From contig JAEZHM010000112.1 in NCBI GenBank assembly GCA_023416585.1, forward strand, positions 1 through 64,000: 64,000 nt of DNA, in the 5' to 3' direction. A model generated the notes under the pieces. The model ran no database searches. It was given only the letters and a program-made list of their open reading frames with translations, and was not told the origin of the DNA. The first letter of the stretch is position 1. Every line of letters begins with the position of its first letter. The stretch comes from Bacillota bacterium. Its GTDB lineage: Bacteria; Bacillota; Clostridia; Christensenellales; Aristaeellaceae. Made by a program: the position numbers and the translations under genes. Of the stretch, positions 14,991 through 23,882 are shown piece by piece.

Positions 14991-17426
14991 ATGCAGACTG
15001 TTTCTTTGAACGGGCAATGGCGGATGTGCATGGCTGAAACAAACGGATGGATCCCGGGTATAGTGCCAGGTTCCGTATATCAGGATATGCTCCGGGCCGG
15101 CCGGATGGAGGACCCTTTCTACCGCGACAATGAAGACAAGGCGCTTGCCTTGATGGACAATGATTTTATCTATGAACGGGACTTTGCTGTAACCGATTCG
15201 CTTTTAAGCTGCCGGCGGGTGGTTCTGCGTATGGAGGGCCTGGATACCCTGGCGGATGTGTATATGAATGGCGTCAAAGTTCTTTACGCCGACAACATGC
15301 ACCGCACCTGGGAAGCAGATGTGAAATCCCTGCTAACCATCGGGGAAAACTGTATCCGCGTTAAGTTCCATTCGCCCACCCGCTACATACAGGAAAAGTT
15401 TGAGGAAAGCCCGGAGTATACCGGTTCCGAGGACTGCATGCGCGGTTTCGTGCACCTGCGCAAAACCCACTGCATGTTTGGCTGGGACTGGGGCCCCCGG
15501 CTGCCCGACTGCGGCATCTGGCGGAACATTTCCCTTTTGGGCATTGCGGGCGGACGTATTTTGAACGTGCATGTGCGCCAGCATCATGAAAGCGGAGAGG
15601 TGACGCTTTCCGTAAAGCCCGAGCTGGAAAAAATGGAGGGCCTCGCACAAAACGTTACGGCGGAGGCGGTGGCCCCCGGCGGGAAATCTTACCCGATGGA
15701 CGGGGACGGAAACATACATATCGCCGATCCCATGCTCTGGTGGCCCAATGGCTATGGCGCACAGCCGCTGTACACTGTCCGGGTGACACTTTTAGGCAAT
15801 GCGGGGAATGTGCTGGACGTGTGGGAGCGGAGGATCGGCCTTCGCACCATGACAATGCACATAGAAAAGGACAAATGGGGCGAAAGCTTCTGCCATGAGG
15901 TGAACGGCGTACAAATCTTCGCCATGGGCGCGGACTATATTCCGGAGGACAACCTCCTGGGCCGTGTAACGCCTGATCGCACGCGCAAACTCCTGTTAAG
16001 CGCAAAAGAGGCCAACTTTAACGCTATCCGCGTATGGGGCGGCGGCCACTACCCCTCCGACGCCTTCTATGATATATGCGACGAACTGGGGCTTGTGGTG
16101 TGGCAGGATTTTATGTTTGCCTGCGGGGCGTACAAGCTCACCGACGCTTTTGAATCAAGCATCCGCGCGGAATTCCGCGACAACATCCTGCGCCTTCGCC
16201 ACCACGCGTCTCTGGGGCTGTGGTGCGGCAACAATGAAATGGAGATGTTCGCCACCCAGAATCATTGGGTTTCAACGCCCACCCAGCGCTATGAATATCT
16301 GCGCATGTACGAGTATATCCTGCCCCGTATGGTCAAGGAACTGGACCCCGACACCTTCTACTGGCCGGCCTCTCCTTCCTCCGGCGGCAGGTTTGACGAT
16401 CCCAACGCCGAGAACCGGGGCGATGTCCATTACTGGGATGTGTGGCACGGTCTGAAGCCCTTCACCGCCTACCGGGATTTTTACTTCCGTTATGCTTCGG
16501 AGTTTGGCTTCCAGTCGTATCCACACTTTAAAACGCTGGAGGCCGTGACGCTGCCGGAGGAGCGCAATGCCTTCTCCCGCGTGATGGAAAAGCATCAGCG
16601 CAACGGCACAGCCAACGGCAGGATCCTCATGTACCTATCGCAAACGTACCTGTATCCCAAGGATTTTCAAAGCCTCATCTATACTTCCCAGCTTTTGCAA
16701 GCCGATGCCATCCGCTATGGCGTGGAGCATTGGCGGCGGAACCGGGGCCGCTGCATGGGCGCCATCTACTGGCAATTGAACGACTGCTGGCCGGTGATTT
16801 CCTGGTCGTCCATCGATTATGACTTCCGCTTTAAGGCGCTGCACTATGCCGCCAGGCGCTTCTTTGCCCCCCTGATGATCTCCTGCAAAGAGGAGGGCGA
16901 ACTTACAGGGATGGCTTCTGTCAATGAGGAGCTGATGACACCGGTTAAAAACACCGTGCAGCTTAGCGTGGCCAATGAGACCATGATAGAGCAAACATGC
17001 ACCGTGGTTTGGTCGCTGAGGGACGCAAAAGCCAGAATACTCAAGCAAGGAGAACAGCAGGTGACCGTGGCCGCACTTTCCAGCCTGTGGCTTGACGAAA
17101 TGGAGTTTGAGGGCATGGACAGGCAGGAGCAGTATGTTTCCTTTGCGCTGCTTCAAAATGGTACGACGGTGTCATATGGCACGGCGCTGCTTACGCGGCC
17201 CAAGCATTTCCGCTTTGAAGACCCGAAACTCACCGTGCTTGTGGAAGGCAACGAAGTTGTTGTCACCGCGCAGGCTTACGCCAAGAGCGTGTTCATCGAT
17301 ACCGCCGACGGGCTAATGAAGCTTTCGGACAACTGGTTTGACATGGATGCGGGGGAAAGGCGTGTGAAGGTTTTGGAAGGAAACACGGAGGGCATCACCG
17401 TAAGGTCGGTGTTTGATATCGCATAA
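14991..17426 (+). CDS. Beta-mannosidase, GH2 family
   Basis: 811-residue intracellular glycosidase removing terminal beta-mannose from manno-oligosaccharides or N-glycan cores. It opens with the sugar-binding jelly roll (LNGQWRM, IPGIVPGSVYQDML), then the immunoglobulin-like domain and TIM barrel. The GH2 acid/base is Glu416 in WCGNNEM and the nucleophile Glu504 in ASEFGFQSYP. WGGGHYPSDAFYD and FGWDWGPRLP are typical of beta-mannosidase rather than beta-galactosidase. No signal peptide. The C-terminal 150 residues form the mannosidase Ig-like domain. A mannan or glycan transporter is not in the window. Confidence 0.93.
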   Translation: MQTVSLNGQWRMCMAETNGWIPGIVPGSVYQDMLRAGRMEDPFYRDNEDKALALMDNDFIYERDFAVTDSLLSCRRVVLRMEGLDTLADVYMNGVKVLYADNMHRTWEADVKSLLTIGENCIRVKFHSPTRYIQEKFEESPEYTGSEDCMRGFVHLRKTHCMFGWDWGPRLPDCGIWRNISLLGIAGGRILNVHVRQHHESGEVTLSVKPELEKMEGLAQNVTAEAVAPGGKSYPMDGDGNIHIADPMLWWPNGYGAQPLYTVRVTLLGNAGNVLDVWERRIGLRTMTMHIEKDKWGESFCHEVNGVQIFAMGADYIPEDNLLGRVTPDRTRKLLLSAKEANFNAIRVWGGGHYPSDAFYDICDELGLVVWQDFMFACGAYKLTDAFESSIRAEFRDNILRLRHHASLGLWCGNNEMEMFATQNHWVSTPTQRYEYLRMYEYILPRMVKELDPDTFYWPASPSSGGRFDDPNAENRGDVHYWDVWHGLKPFTAYRDFYFRYASEFGFQSYPHFKTLEAVTLPEERNAFSRVMEKHQRNGTANGRILMYLSQTYLYPKDFQSLIYTSQLLQADAIRYGVEHWRRNRGRCMGAIYWQLNDCWPVISWSSIDYDFRFKALHYAARRFFAPLMISCKEEGELTGMASVNEELMTPVKNTVQLSVANETMIEQTCTVVWSLRDAKARILKQGEQQVTVAALSSLWLDEMEFEGMDRQEQYVSFALLQNGTTVSYGTALLTRPKHFRFEDPKLTVLVEGNEVVVTAQAYAKSVFIDTADGLMKLSDNWFDMDAGERRVKVLEGNTEGITVRSVFDIA

Positions 17427-17480
17427 CGGGCATATTGGTTTACTATCCAATTACGCAGGAATATGAAAGGAGTCCTCATC

Positions 17481-18614
17481 ATGCAATACGTACCCTTTGG
17501 CAAGACAGGCATTCAGGTTTCCAGGCTGGGCTTTGGCTGCATGCGCCTGCCCTGTGATGAAAAGGACGGCGTGAAGGTTTTCAATACCGAAAAGAGCATC
17601 GAGATGCTGCATAGGGCCATGGAGCTTGGCGTCAACTACTTCGACACGGCGCCCTATTACTGCGATAAGCAAAGCGAAGTCATCGTAGGCAAAGCGCTGA
17701 AGGGCCGCCGCGACAAGGTGTATCTTTCCACCAAGAATCCCATTGAGAACGACTCCGGTGACGATTTTGAAAAGCGACTGGAAACTTCCCTTTCCAAGCT
17801 GGATACCGATTATATCGACTTTTACCATCTCTGGGGAATTGATCTTGAGACATACGATACCAAGATCGACGTGAAGGATGGCCCCCTGTCCAGGGCGCTT
17901 AAGCTGAAGGAACAGGGCTTGATCCGCCACATCTCCTTCTCCTTCCATGACGACCCGGAAAACCTGATCAAAATCTTGAAGCGCGGGGAGGGCATCTTCT
18001 CCTCAGTATTGTGCCAATACAACCTTCTGGATAGGTCCAATGAGGAAGGCATGGCGCTGGCTCATGAGCAAGGCCTTGGCGTAGTGGTCATGGGCCCGGT
18101 GGGCGGCGGGCGGCTGGGCGCGCCTTCGGATGTCATACGCAGCCTTCTGCCAGGCAAGGTGGAATCTTCTGCCGAGGTGGCGCTGCGCTTTGTGTTCAAT
18201 AATCCCAATGTGCATGTCGCTTTGTCGGGCATGGGGAGCATAGACATGGTGGAGGAAAATTGCCGCCTTGCAAGCAATATCAGGCCTTTGACGCAGGATG
18301 AGTTGAATCGGGTGGAGACTATGATGGCCGAAAACCAGCGGCTGTCGGAACTGTATTGCACCGGCTGCAACTACTGTATGCCCTGCCCCGCCGGTATCAA
18401 CATCCCCGAAATATTCAAGATGATGAACTACCACAGGGTCTACAAGATCACCGATTACGCCAGGGATGAGTATGCCCAAATCGGCAAGGTGGAATGGAAG
18501 AAGTACGAAAATGCCTCCGCTTGCCTGGATTGCGGCGCTTGTGAAGGAAAGTGCCCCCAGCATTTGCAAATCCGTGACCAGCTTCGCCAAACACACGAGA
18601 CGCTGGCGAGGTAA
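17481..18614 (+). CDS. Aldo/keto reductase with C-terminal 4Fe-4S domain
   Basis: 377-residue oxidoreductase: an AKR TIM barrel (GKTGIQVSRLGFGCMRLP, NYFDTAPYYC with the catalytic Tyr, STKNP) followed from about residue 285 by a ferredoxin-like tail with CTGCNYCMPCPAG and CLDCGACEGKCPQ, enough for two clusters. This subgroup is common in anaerobic Clostridia and is thought to couple aldehyde or ketone reduction to ferredoxin; the substrate is unknown. The ATG at 17481 is preceded by AAAGGAG. It follows the beta-mannosidase gene by 54 bases and may share its transcript. Confidence 0.9.
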   Translation: MQYVPFGKTGIQVSRLGFGCMRLPCDEKDGVKVFNTEKSIEMLHRAMELGVNYFDTAPYYCDKQSEVIVGKALKGRRDKVYLSTKNPIENDSGDDFEKRLETSLSKLDTDYIDFYHLWGIDLETYDTKIDVKDGPLSRALKLKEQGLIRHISFSFHDDPENLIKILKRGEGIFSSVLCQYNLLDRSNEEGMALAHEQGLGVVVMGPVGGGRLGAPSDVIRSLLPGKVESSAEVALRFVFNNPNVHVALSGMGSIDMVEENCRLASNIRPLTQDELNRVETMMAENQRLSELYCTGCNYCMPCPAGINIPEIFKMMNYHRVYKITDYARDEYAQIGKVEWKKYENASACLDCGACEGKCPQHLQIRDQLRQTHETLAR

Positions 18615-18635
18615 GAGCAGGGCAGTGAATGGCCT

Positions 18636-18672
18636 GCGTGGGAACCTCTTTTTGGAAAAGGTGTTCCCACGC
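18636..18672. repeat. Long hairpin after aldo/keto reductase gene
   Basis: GCGTGGGAAC and GTTCCCACGC are perfect 10-base arms around a loop with CTTTTTGG-AAAAG. No T-tract follows. Similar GC-capped hairpins follow genes at 22458 and 40507, so it may be a repeated 3'-end element. Confidence 0.6.
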
Positions 18673-18730
18673 ACCATCTTAAGAAAAACTTCATTGCTTT
18701 GTTGACTGCATTTATGTTCTCGAAAAGCAT

Positions 18731-18905
18731 GATACCTCATCTGGCTCAATCGTCGCACTACTCACTGCATTCACAGTGCTCGTTTCGCCAGCCTCCTCCA
18801 CACCGCCCTATTCTGCCACTGGCAGGGGCGGTATTCCGGAGCCACAGGCGGCGCTTCGGCTACGGAGCCACTGGCGAGGGCAGTGTTCCGGAGCTCTCAA
18901 GGGGA
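18731..18905 (-). repeat. Interspersed repeat, copy A
   Basis: About 175 bases that read, on the minus strand, like the segment 23461-23635: the blocks CGCCAGTGGCTCCGTAGCCG, CCTGTGGCTCCGGAA, GCCAGTGGCAGAATAGGGCG, TGGAGGAGGCTGGCGAAAC and GATTGAGCCAGATG occur in the same order. It has no credible reading frame. The end at 18895 carries the CAAGGGGAAG motif of the MITE-like element at 5212. No gene lies between 18615 and 19149. Confidence 0.75.
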
Positions 18906-18973
18906 AGGCTCTTTTCATTCTTTTTGCGATAACGGTACAAATATCTATGTCGTGACCTACTAGATTCTTCTGG

Positions 18974-19002
18974 TTGACAAAATGACCATTTTGCACTATC
19001 AT
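18974..19002 (+). promoter_or_regulatory. Strong SigA-type promoter for DEAD-box gene leader
   Basis: Consensus TTGACA, 17-base spacer, TATCAT. It predicts a leader of about 140 bases before the helicase start at 19150. Confidence 0.85.
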
Positions 19003-19056
19003 GTACGAGCGCAGTTTTTCAAAGACTTTTGAATGCGCCCTGTACCGCTGATCGGA

Positions 19057-19092
19057 CCGCGATTTCCGTTTCGTGGAAGTCGCGGCTTTTTT
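19057..19092 (+). terminator. Terminator-like attenuator in the DEAD-box leader
   Basis: An 11-base stem (CCGCGATTTCC with GGAAGTCGCGG, one G-U) is followed by six T residues. It lies between the promoter at 18974 and the coding start at 19150, so it should stop transcription early unless antagonised. Confidence 0.75.
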
Positions 19093-19095
19093 ATG

Positions 19096-19130
19096 GGGGC
19101 GCCTGCGCCCCATTATGGGGCAATAGCCCC
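19096..19130 (+). promoter_or_regulatory. Interleaved alternative hairpins before DEAD-box start
   Basis: Three stems compete: GGGGCG with CGCCCC (19096-19111), GCCCC with GGGGC (19107-19121) and GGGGC with GCCCC (19117-19130). Only some can form together, as in a temperature- or ribosome-responsive leader. The ribosome site AAAGGAG follows at about 19138. Confidence 0.5.
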
Positions 19131-19149
19131 GTTACATAAAGGAGTACTC

Positions 19150-20373
19150 ATGGAATTCACACAATTATCTATCCATCCTGTTATTTTAAAGGCGCTGGCC
19201 CAGGAGCAGTATGTTACACCCACGCCGATTCAGACAAAAGCGATCCCACCCGCATTGTCGGGCCGGGATTTACTGGGTTGTGCTCAGACAGGAACGGGAA
19301 AAACGGCGGCCTTCGCTGTTCCCATATTGCAGCGGCTGCATCAAAAGCCCGTGCAAACACTTGGGCGCCGGCCCATCCGGGCGCTGATTTTAACCCCTAC
19401 CCGGGAGTTGGCTTTACAGATTTACGAAAGCTTTTTGGCATACGGCCGCTATACGGGGCTGCATGCCGCGGTGATCTTCGGCGGCGTGGCCCAAAGGCCC
19501 CAGGAGCAGAGCCTTCGCCGCGGTATCGACATCCTGGTGGCTACGCCGGGGCGGCTGAACGACCTCATTAACCAGGGGTTGGTGAACCTGAATCAAGTGG
19601 AGATGCTGACATTGGACGAGGCCGACCGCATGCTGGACATGGGATTTATTCACGACGTGAAAAAGATCCTTCAAAAGACGCCCGCCGACAAGCAGACGCT
19701 TTTCTTTTCCGCCACCATGCCCAAGGAAATCTCAGACCTTTCCGATTCGCTGCTTCGGGACCCGGTGAAGGTGGACGTGGCTCCCGCCGCCCAGATGGTG
19801 GATTTGATCGCCCAGTCGGTGTACTTTGTGGACAAGGTTAACAAGCGCAGCCTGCTTATGCATTTGCTCCGTGATAAGGCGTTGCAGTCCGTGCTTGTGT
19901 TTACACGCACCAAGCATGGCGCCGACCGTGTGGTGCGCGAGCTTCAAAGGGGCGGCATCAATGCCCAGGCCATCCATGGCGATAAGTCCCAAGCTTCCCG
20001 CCAGCAGGCTTTAAACGGATTCAAAAACAAATCCATCCGTGTGCTTGTGGCTACGGATATTGCCGCCAGGGGCATTGATATTGATGAATTGTCCCATGTA
20101 ATCAATTTTGAATTGCCTGATGTGCCGGAAACGTATGTTCACCGCATCGGCCGCACGGGCAGGGCTGGTCATACAGGCATTGCGATCTCCTTTTGCGATA
20201 TTGAGGAAAAGGATAAGCTTCGCGCCATTGAAAAGCTTACCGGCCGCAAGGTCCCGGTGGTGGAAAACCATCCTTACCCCATGCAGGTGTTTACACCGCC
20301 ACCCAAAGTGCCAAGGCCGCCAAGAAGGATCGAGGAAAATGAGAGGGCGCGTGCACATTTCGCCCGCTCTTGA
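19150..20373 (+). CDS. DEAD-box ATP-dependent RNA helicase (RhlE/CshA type)
   Basis: 407-residue helicase that unwinds RNA in ribosome assembly, mRNA decay or cold adaptation. All motifs are present: the Q motif TPIQTKAIPP, motif I AQTGTGKTAA, PTRELALQI, TPGRL, DEAD in LDEADRMLDMG, SAT in FFSATMP, and the second RecA domain with VFTRTKHGADR, ATDIAARGIDI and HRIGRTGRAG. The C-terminal tail is short and basic (KVPRPPRRIEE), as in RhlE. Upstream reading frame is ignored because the promoter and terminator lie there; ATG 19150 has AAAGGAG. Regulation by the leader is likely. Confidence 0.94.
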   Translation: MEFTQLSIHPVILKALAQEQYVTPTPIQTKAIPPALSGRDLLGCAQTGTGKTAAFAVPILQRLHQKPVQTLGRRPIRALILTPTRELALQIYESFLAYGRYTGLHAAVIFGGVAQRPQEQSLRRGIDILVATPGRLNDLINQGLVNLNQVEMLTLDEADRMLDMGFIHDVKKILQKTPADKQTLFFSATMPKEISDLSDSLLRDPVKVDVAPAAQMVDLIAQSVYFVDKVNKRSLLMHLLRDKALQSVLVFTRTKHGADRVVRELQRGGINAQAIHGDKSQASRQQALNGFKNKSIRVLVATDIAARGIDIDELSHVINFELPDVPETYVHRIGRTGRAGHTGIAISFCDIEEKDKLRAIEKLTGRKVPVVENHPYPMQVFTPPPKVPRPPRRIEENERARAHFARS

Positions 20374-20390
20374 TCTTAGGACATAACAAC

Positions 20391-20417
20391 AGCGCCGCTA
20401 TCGTTCATAGCGGCGCT
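20391..20417 (+). terminator. Hairpin terminator after DEAD-box gene
   Basis: Perfect 11-base stem AGCGCCGCTAT with its complement and a 5-base loop. The following T content is weak (TTCCATTTG), so termination may be partial. Confidence 0.6.
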
Positions 20418-20451
20418 TCCATTTGTCCTGATCATGTGTGAGCTATATGGA

Positions 20452-21060
20452 CTATTCTTGACCCGGCAGGATCCTGCGCAAAAACTGGCGGGTGCGTTCC
20501 TCCTTTGGTGCGCTGAAAAAGTCAATGGGGGAACCCTCCTCCACGATCACACCCCTGTCCATGAACATGATATGGTTGGCTGACTCCTGGGCAAAGGACA
20601 TTTCATGGGTGACAACCACCATGGTGGTACCCTCCCGGGTCAGGCGCTTCATCACGGCAAGCACCACGCCGATAAGTTCTGGATCCAGGGCGGAGGTAGG
20701 CTCATCAAATAGGATCACGTCCGGGCTCACCGCGATGGCCCTGGCGATGCCCACGCGCTGCTGCTGGCCGCCGGACAGCTTGGCCGGGTAATAGGCTTTG
20801 AAATACAAACGCTGTGCGCTTGCGTATTCTCGCGATATCTGCTTTGGTTACGTTCGTTACGCAGACCTTCAGGTCGTCAATCAATAATTCCCCCTTATCC
20901 GCCTGCTCCAGAAAGTTGACGCACGAAGGAGCGTGGTCTTGCCCTAACCGCTGTGACCCAGGATCACCACCACATCGTCCTTTGAGACCTTGATGCTGAC
21001 TCCCTTTCATACCTCATGTTTGCCGAGTGATTTGTGTTCACGGTCCGTGACCCTTTTGAT
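20452..21060 (-). pseudogene. Decayed amino-acid ABC transporter ATPase (GlnQ-like)
   Basis: Reading the minus strand from 21060 gives the start of a GlnQ-type ATPase (IKRVTD, then KGVSIKVSKDDVVVILGHSG), but a TGA interrupts it after HEV and a TAG sits inside the Walker A motif where Ser or Ala should be. A one-base loss near 20923 shifts the frame (VNFLEQADKGELLIDDLKV continues in the new frame), and about 50 residues from the Q-loop to before the signature are missing. The 3' part is intact: LSGGQQQRVGIARAIA, ILFDEPTSALDPE, VVTHEMSFAQ. No permease or binding-protein gene is adjacent. It cannot make a working ATPase. A hypothetical short product from 20808 would lack Walker A. Confidence 0.88.
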
Positions 21061-21092
21061 CAGGATGAAAGTGAGCGTTTGCCTGATCCGGG

Positions 21093-21121
21093 TTGCATAA
21101 GGGGGCAGAATCGGTTACAAT
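21093..21121 (+). promoter_or_regulatory. SigA-type promoter for MFS gene
   Basis: TTGCAT, 17-base spacer, TACAAT; the predicted leader is only about 20 bases. Confidence 0.7.
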
Positions 21122-21149
21122 TTTATCCGAGTACAATTAGGAGGTATCA

Positions 21150-22379
21150 ATGCAACACTGGAAAAAGACAGTTACTTTGTTTCTCACAGGACAGGTAATC
21201 TCCCTATTTGGATCTTCGCTTGTGCAATACGCACTGATGTGGAGCGTGACGCTGCATTCCAAGTCCGGGGCCATGATGACCATCGCCATCCTCTGCGGTT
21301 TTTTGCCTATGTTTTTTCTGGCACCATTTGCCGGCGTTTGGGCAGACCGTTATCCCCGCAAGCGGCTCATTATCCTGGCGGACGGCTTCATTGCGTTAGC
21401 TGCACTGGTACTTGTGGTGCTTTTGCTGCTTGGATACAACGGGCTTTGGCTAATCTTTGTTTTCATAGCTGTGCGGGCGCTGGGCTCGGCGGTGCATAGC
21501 CCGGCCATCAGCGCCGTTCTGCCGCAAATCGTGCCGCCGGAGGCGCTGACCCGTGTCACCGGCATCAACAGCAGCGTTCAGGCTGCCGTGCTTCTGGTGT
21601 CGCCGATGGTTAGCGGTGCATTGCTGACATTGACTAGTTTACAGGTCATTCTTATGGTCGACGTAATCACCGCAGCGGCAGCCATTACCATCCTGCTGCT
21701 GTTCATACCCATTCCTACCCATGACAAGGCAAATACAGCCGGTAGCACCGGCTACTTTGCCGACATGAAGGATGGTTTTGCCTATATTGCCGGACACCGT
21801 TATATCAAGTTTTTCTTCATGTTTACCCTTGCGTTTACGCTGATGGCAGCACCGGTTGCCTTTTTGACGCCTCTGCAGGTGACGCGCAGCTTCGGCGCGG
21901 ATTATTGGCGGCTTACCGCCATTGAAGTTGCCTTTTCCATCGGTATGATGGCAGGCGGCGGGCTCATCGCTACCCTGGGCGGCTTCAAAAACCGTATGCA
22001 CACCATGGGGGCGGCAACGCTGCTCATGGGCCTGTGCACAGTGGCGCTGGGGCTTACACCCAACTTCTTTGTTTATTTGAGTTTTATGTTGGCAGCGGGA
22101 TTTTGCATGCCATGCTTCAATACGCCTGCCACCGTCATTCTTCAGGAGCGCGTGGAAGCCGACTATCTGGGCCGCATTTTCAGCGTGATGGGCATGATAG
22201 GCAGCGTCGGCATGCCCGTCAGCATGCTGGTGTTCGGCCCGCTGGCGGACACCGTCCCTATAGAAACGCTGCTGATTGTGACCGGGGCTGCCATTGTGGT
22301 GATTGGTTCCATTACACTTATGAGCCGTACGATGCTGGATGCCGGCCAGCCTAAGCCGAAATCGGATAAGGCATCATAA
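21150..22379 (+). CDS. MFS transporter, DHA3-like exporter
   Basis: 409-residue integral membrane protein with about 12 transmembrane helices. The loop 2-3 signature is FAGVWADRYPRKRLI, and a second symmetric one is GGLIATLGGFKNR. The overall pattern fits the DHA3 group (macrolide or siderophore exporters such as MefA and EntS). The start LFLTGQVISLFGSSLVQYALMW is typical. Substrate is unknown. TAGGAGG ribosome site, own promoter and terminator, so a single-gene unit. A second MFS gene of the same subfamily is at 50606. Confidence 0.87.
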   Translation: MQHWKKTVTLFLTGQVISLFGSSLVQYALMWSVTLHSKSGAMMTIAILCGFLPMFFLAPFAGVWADRYPRKRLIILADGFIALAALVLVVLLLLGYNGLWLIFVFIAVRALGSAVHSPAISAVLPQIVPPEALTRVTGINSSVQAAVLLVSPMVSGALLTLTSLQVILMVDVITAAAAITILLLFIPIPTHDKANTAGSTGYFADMKDGFAYIAGHRYIKFFFMFTLAFTLMAAPVAFLTPLQVTRSFGADYWRLTAIEVAFSIGMMAGGGLIATLGGFKNRMHTMGAATLLMGLCTVALGLTPNFFVYLSFMLAAGFCMPCFNTPATVILQERVEADYLGRIFSVMGMIGSVGMPVSMLVFGPLADTVPIETLLIVTGAAIVVIGSITLMSRTMLDAGQPKPKSDKAS

Positions 22380-22392
22380 CTGGCACTAAAAA

Positions 22393-22424
22393 GAGCAGGT
22401 CTTCTCTGGCCTGCTCCCTTTTTT
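22393..22424 (+). terminator. Rho-independent terminator of MFS gene
   Basis: Nine-base stem GAGCAGGTC with GGCCTGCTC (one G-U), followed by CC and six T residues. Confidence 0.87.
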
Positions 22425-22457
22425 ACTATACCCCTATAAAGTTTTCCTGGAAGGGGT

Positions 22458-22495
22458 GCGGGGAGGGCTCCTTTTTCACAAGGAGCTCTCCCCGC
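22458..22495. repeat. GGGGAGAGC-type long hairpin
   Basis: Arms GCGGGGAGGGCTCCTT and AAGGAGCTCTCCCCGC (one G-U) face each other over a 6-base loop, between convergent genes. The same motif with slightly different arms follows pgi at 40507, indicating a repeated element rather than chance. Confidence 0.65.
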
Positions 22496-22523
22496 TAATA
22501 ATTCTTTCCGCGTTCCCGTTCCC

Positions 22524-23312
22524 TTACGCTGCGGGCTTGGCGGCTACGAATTGCATATCGTTGCCGTCCTCTTCGTTAAAGAAATTATAGAAGGTGAAGT
22601 TATAGATGAACCTCTCGGCGGGATAAATGCCGTAACCGTCTTGATTGTGGTCGGTGGTATCATAGGGGTCGGCTACGATGATCACATCATCCTGCTCCAC
22701 TTCGGTGCCCAGGGTGTCGTAGCCGATGATCACCTGCCAGTGCCCGCCCCAGTCGTTCCAGCCGATCATGATGGGCGTGCCGTTCTTTAAAAACTCCTGA
22801 ATGGCGGAAAGGGTAAACTTATCGTGCACTTCGTCGCCATAGTCCTTTGTGATGACAAGGTCAAACCCGCCCACGCCCTTGAAAATGTCAACGATTTGTG
22901 TAAGGCTGGTGGAGCTGGGTTCGGCGCCGCCCTTGCCGCTTGTAAGGCCCACAGAGCGGAATTCAGCCAAAGTCTGCTCGTTATAATCACCAAGCTTGCC
23001 GAAGTAGTTCAAAACCATTAGTGCTGCGCTTACACCGCAGGACCATTCGCTGGTCTGCTGCTGAGTTTTGAAGTGGGGCAAAATGGTCAAAGTGTCGGTG
23101 GATACCATGTTGTACACATCGGGATGGGCAAAATAGGGGGAATCCTGATGATCACCCAGGCGTTCCACGGAATCCGCGCCGTCTTCGGGAGAAAGGTCCG
23201 CCGTGTAGGGGATCTTCATCTCGTCCGTGTAGTTGTCGCTGCCCTGGGCCATGGCAGGGCAAATGCCCGCTGCTAGGGCCAGTACGAGAAACAGGGAAAC
23301 GAGTTTACGCAT
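22524..23312 (-). CDS. Secreted C39-like papain-fold peptidase
   Basis: 262-residue exported protein: signal peptide MRKLVSLFLVLALAAGICPA with cleavage near AMA-Q, then a peptidase C39-like domain. The presumed catalytic set is Cys92 (TSEWSCGVSAALMVLNYF), His191 (GGHWQVIIGYD) and Asp215 (VADPYD). It is not fused to an ABC exporter and has no double-glycine partner nearby, so it is likely a free extracellular cysteine protease or transglutaminase-like hydrolase, with unknown substrate. The start at 23312 has GAAAGGA; upstream in-frame codons give no signal peptide. Confidence 0.82.
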   Translation of the reverse strand: MRKLVSLFLVLALAAGICPAMAQGSDNYTDEMKIPYTADLSPEDGADSVERLGDHQDSPYFAHPDVYNMVSTDTLTILPHFKTQQQTSEWSCGVSAALMVLNYFGKLGDYNEQTLAEFRSVGLTSGKGGAEPSSTSLTQIVDIFKGVGGFDLVITKDYGDEVHDKFTLSAIQEFLKNGTPIMIGWNDWGGHWQVIIGYDTLGTEVEQDDVIIVADPYDTTDHNQDGYGIYPAERFIYNFTFYNFFNEEDGNDMQFVAAKPAA

Positions 23313-23460
23313 GGTTTTTTCCTTTCGGGGGCTGTGCCCCAAGCGTAGAGATCCGGCCTTTGGCCGCGTATATACGCTCCCGGGCATTATACAAGATGCA
23401 GTATAAAAATGCAATAAAATCATAAGGATAAAATTTCACAAACATTCACCAGGGGCCCTG

Positions 23461-23705
23461 TCAAAGGCTCCGGAACATCGCCCCCGCCAGTGGCTCCGTA
23501 GCCGAAGCACCGCCTGTGGCTCCGGAACACCACCCCTGCCAGTGGCAGAATAGGGCGGTGTGGAGGAGGCTGGCGAAACAAGCGATGCGAGCGGTAGCGA
23601 GTCAGCGCGCCGATTGAGTCAGATGGAGGGATGAAGCGAGGCGGAGGAGGCTGGCGGAACAAGCGAAGCGAGTGGCAGCGAAGCAGCGCGATGATTGAGC
23701 CAGCC
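23461..23705 (+). repeat. Interspersed repeat, copies B and B'
   Basis: 23461-23635 repeats copy A in opposite orientation. 23637-23705 adds a second, shorter unit of the 3' part (GGAGGAGGCTGGCGGAACAA, AAGCGAGTGGCAGCGAAGC, GATGATTGAGCCAGCCGG), making a partial tandem. The block CGATGCGAGCGGTAGCGAG contains short GCGAG iterations. The stretch 23313-23882 holds no gene apart from this repeat. Confidence 0.75.
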
Positions 23706-23882
23706 GGAATACAGCCCCTTTGGAATCCCATATCAGAGTTCTGCATAAAAGTATCTTGACGAAGTTAGGGACAATGCAAGTTTTGAAACTGAAAAACGAG
23801 GTGTTCCGTCAATCAGGGAAGGATATGTAATCAGGATGGCGTATTGTGAATGTGGAGTTTAGGTAAAGAGAGGGATGGTTTT

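Noticed and set aside
18974..19149. An N-terminally longer DEAD-box protein starting at 19033
   Set aside because: That region holds the leader terminator and hairpins; the helicase Q motif and ribosome site fit a start at 19150.
23461..23746. Protein-coding frame across the repeat at 23461
   Set aside because: The frame consists of the interspersed repeat and appears in different frames and orientation at the other copies.
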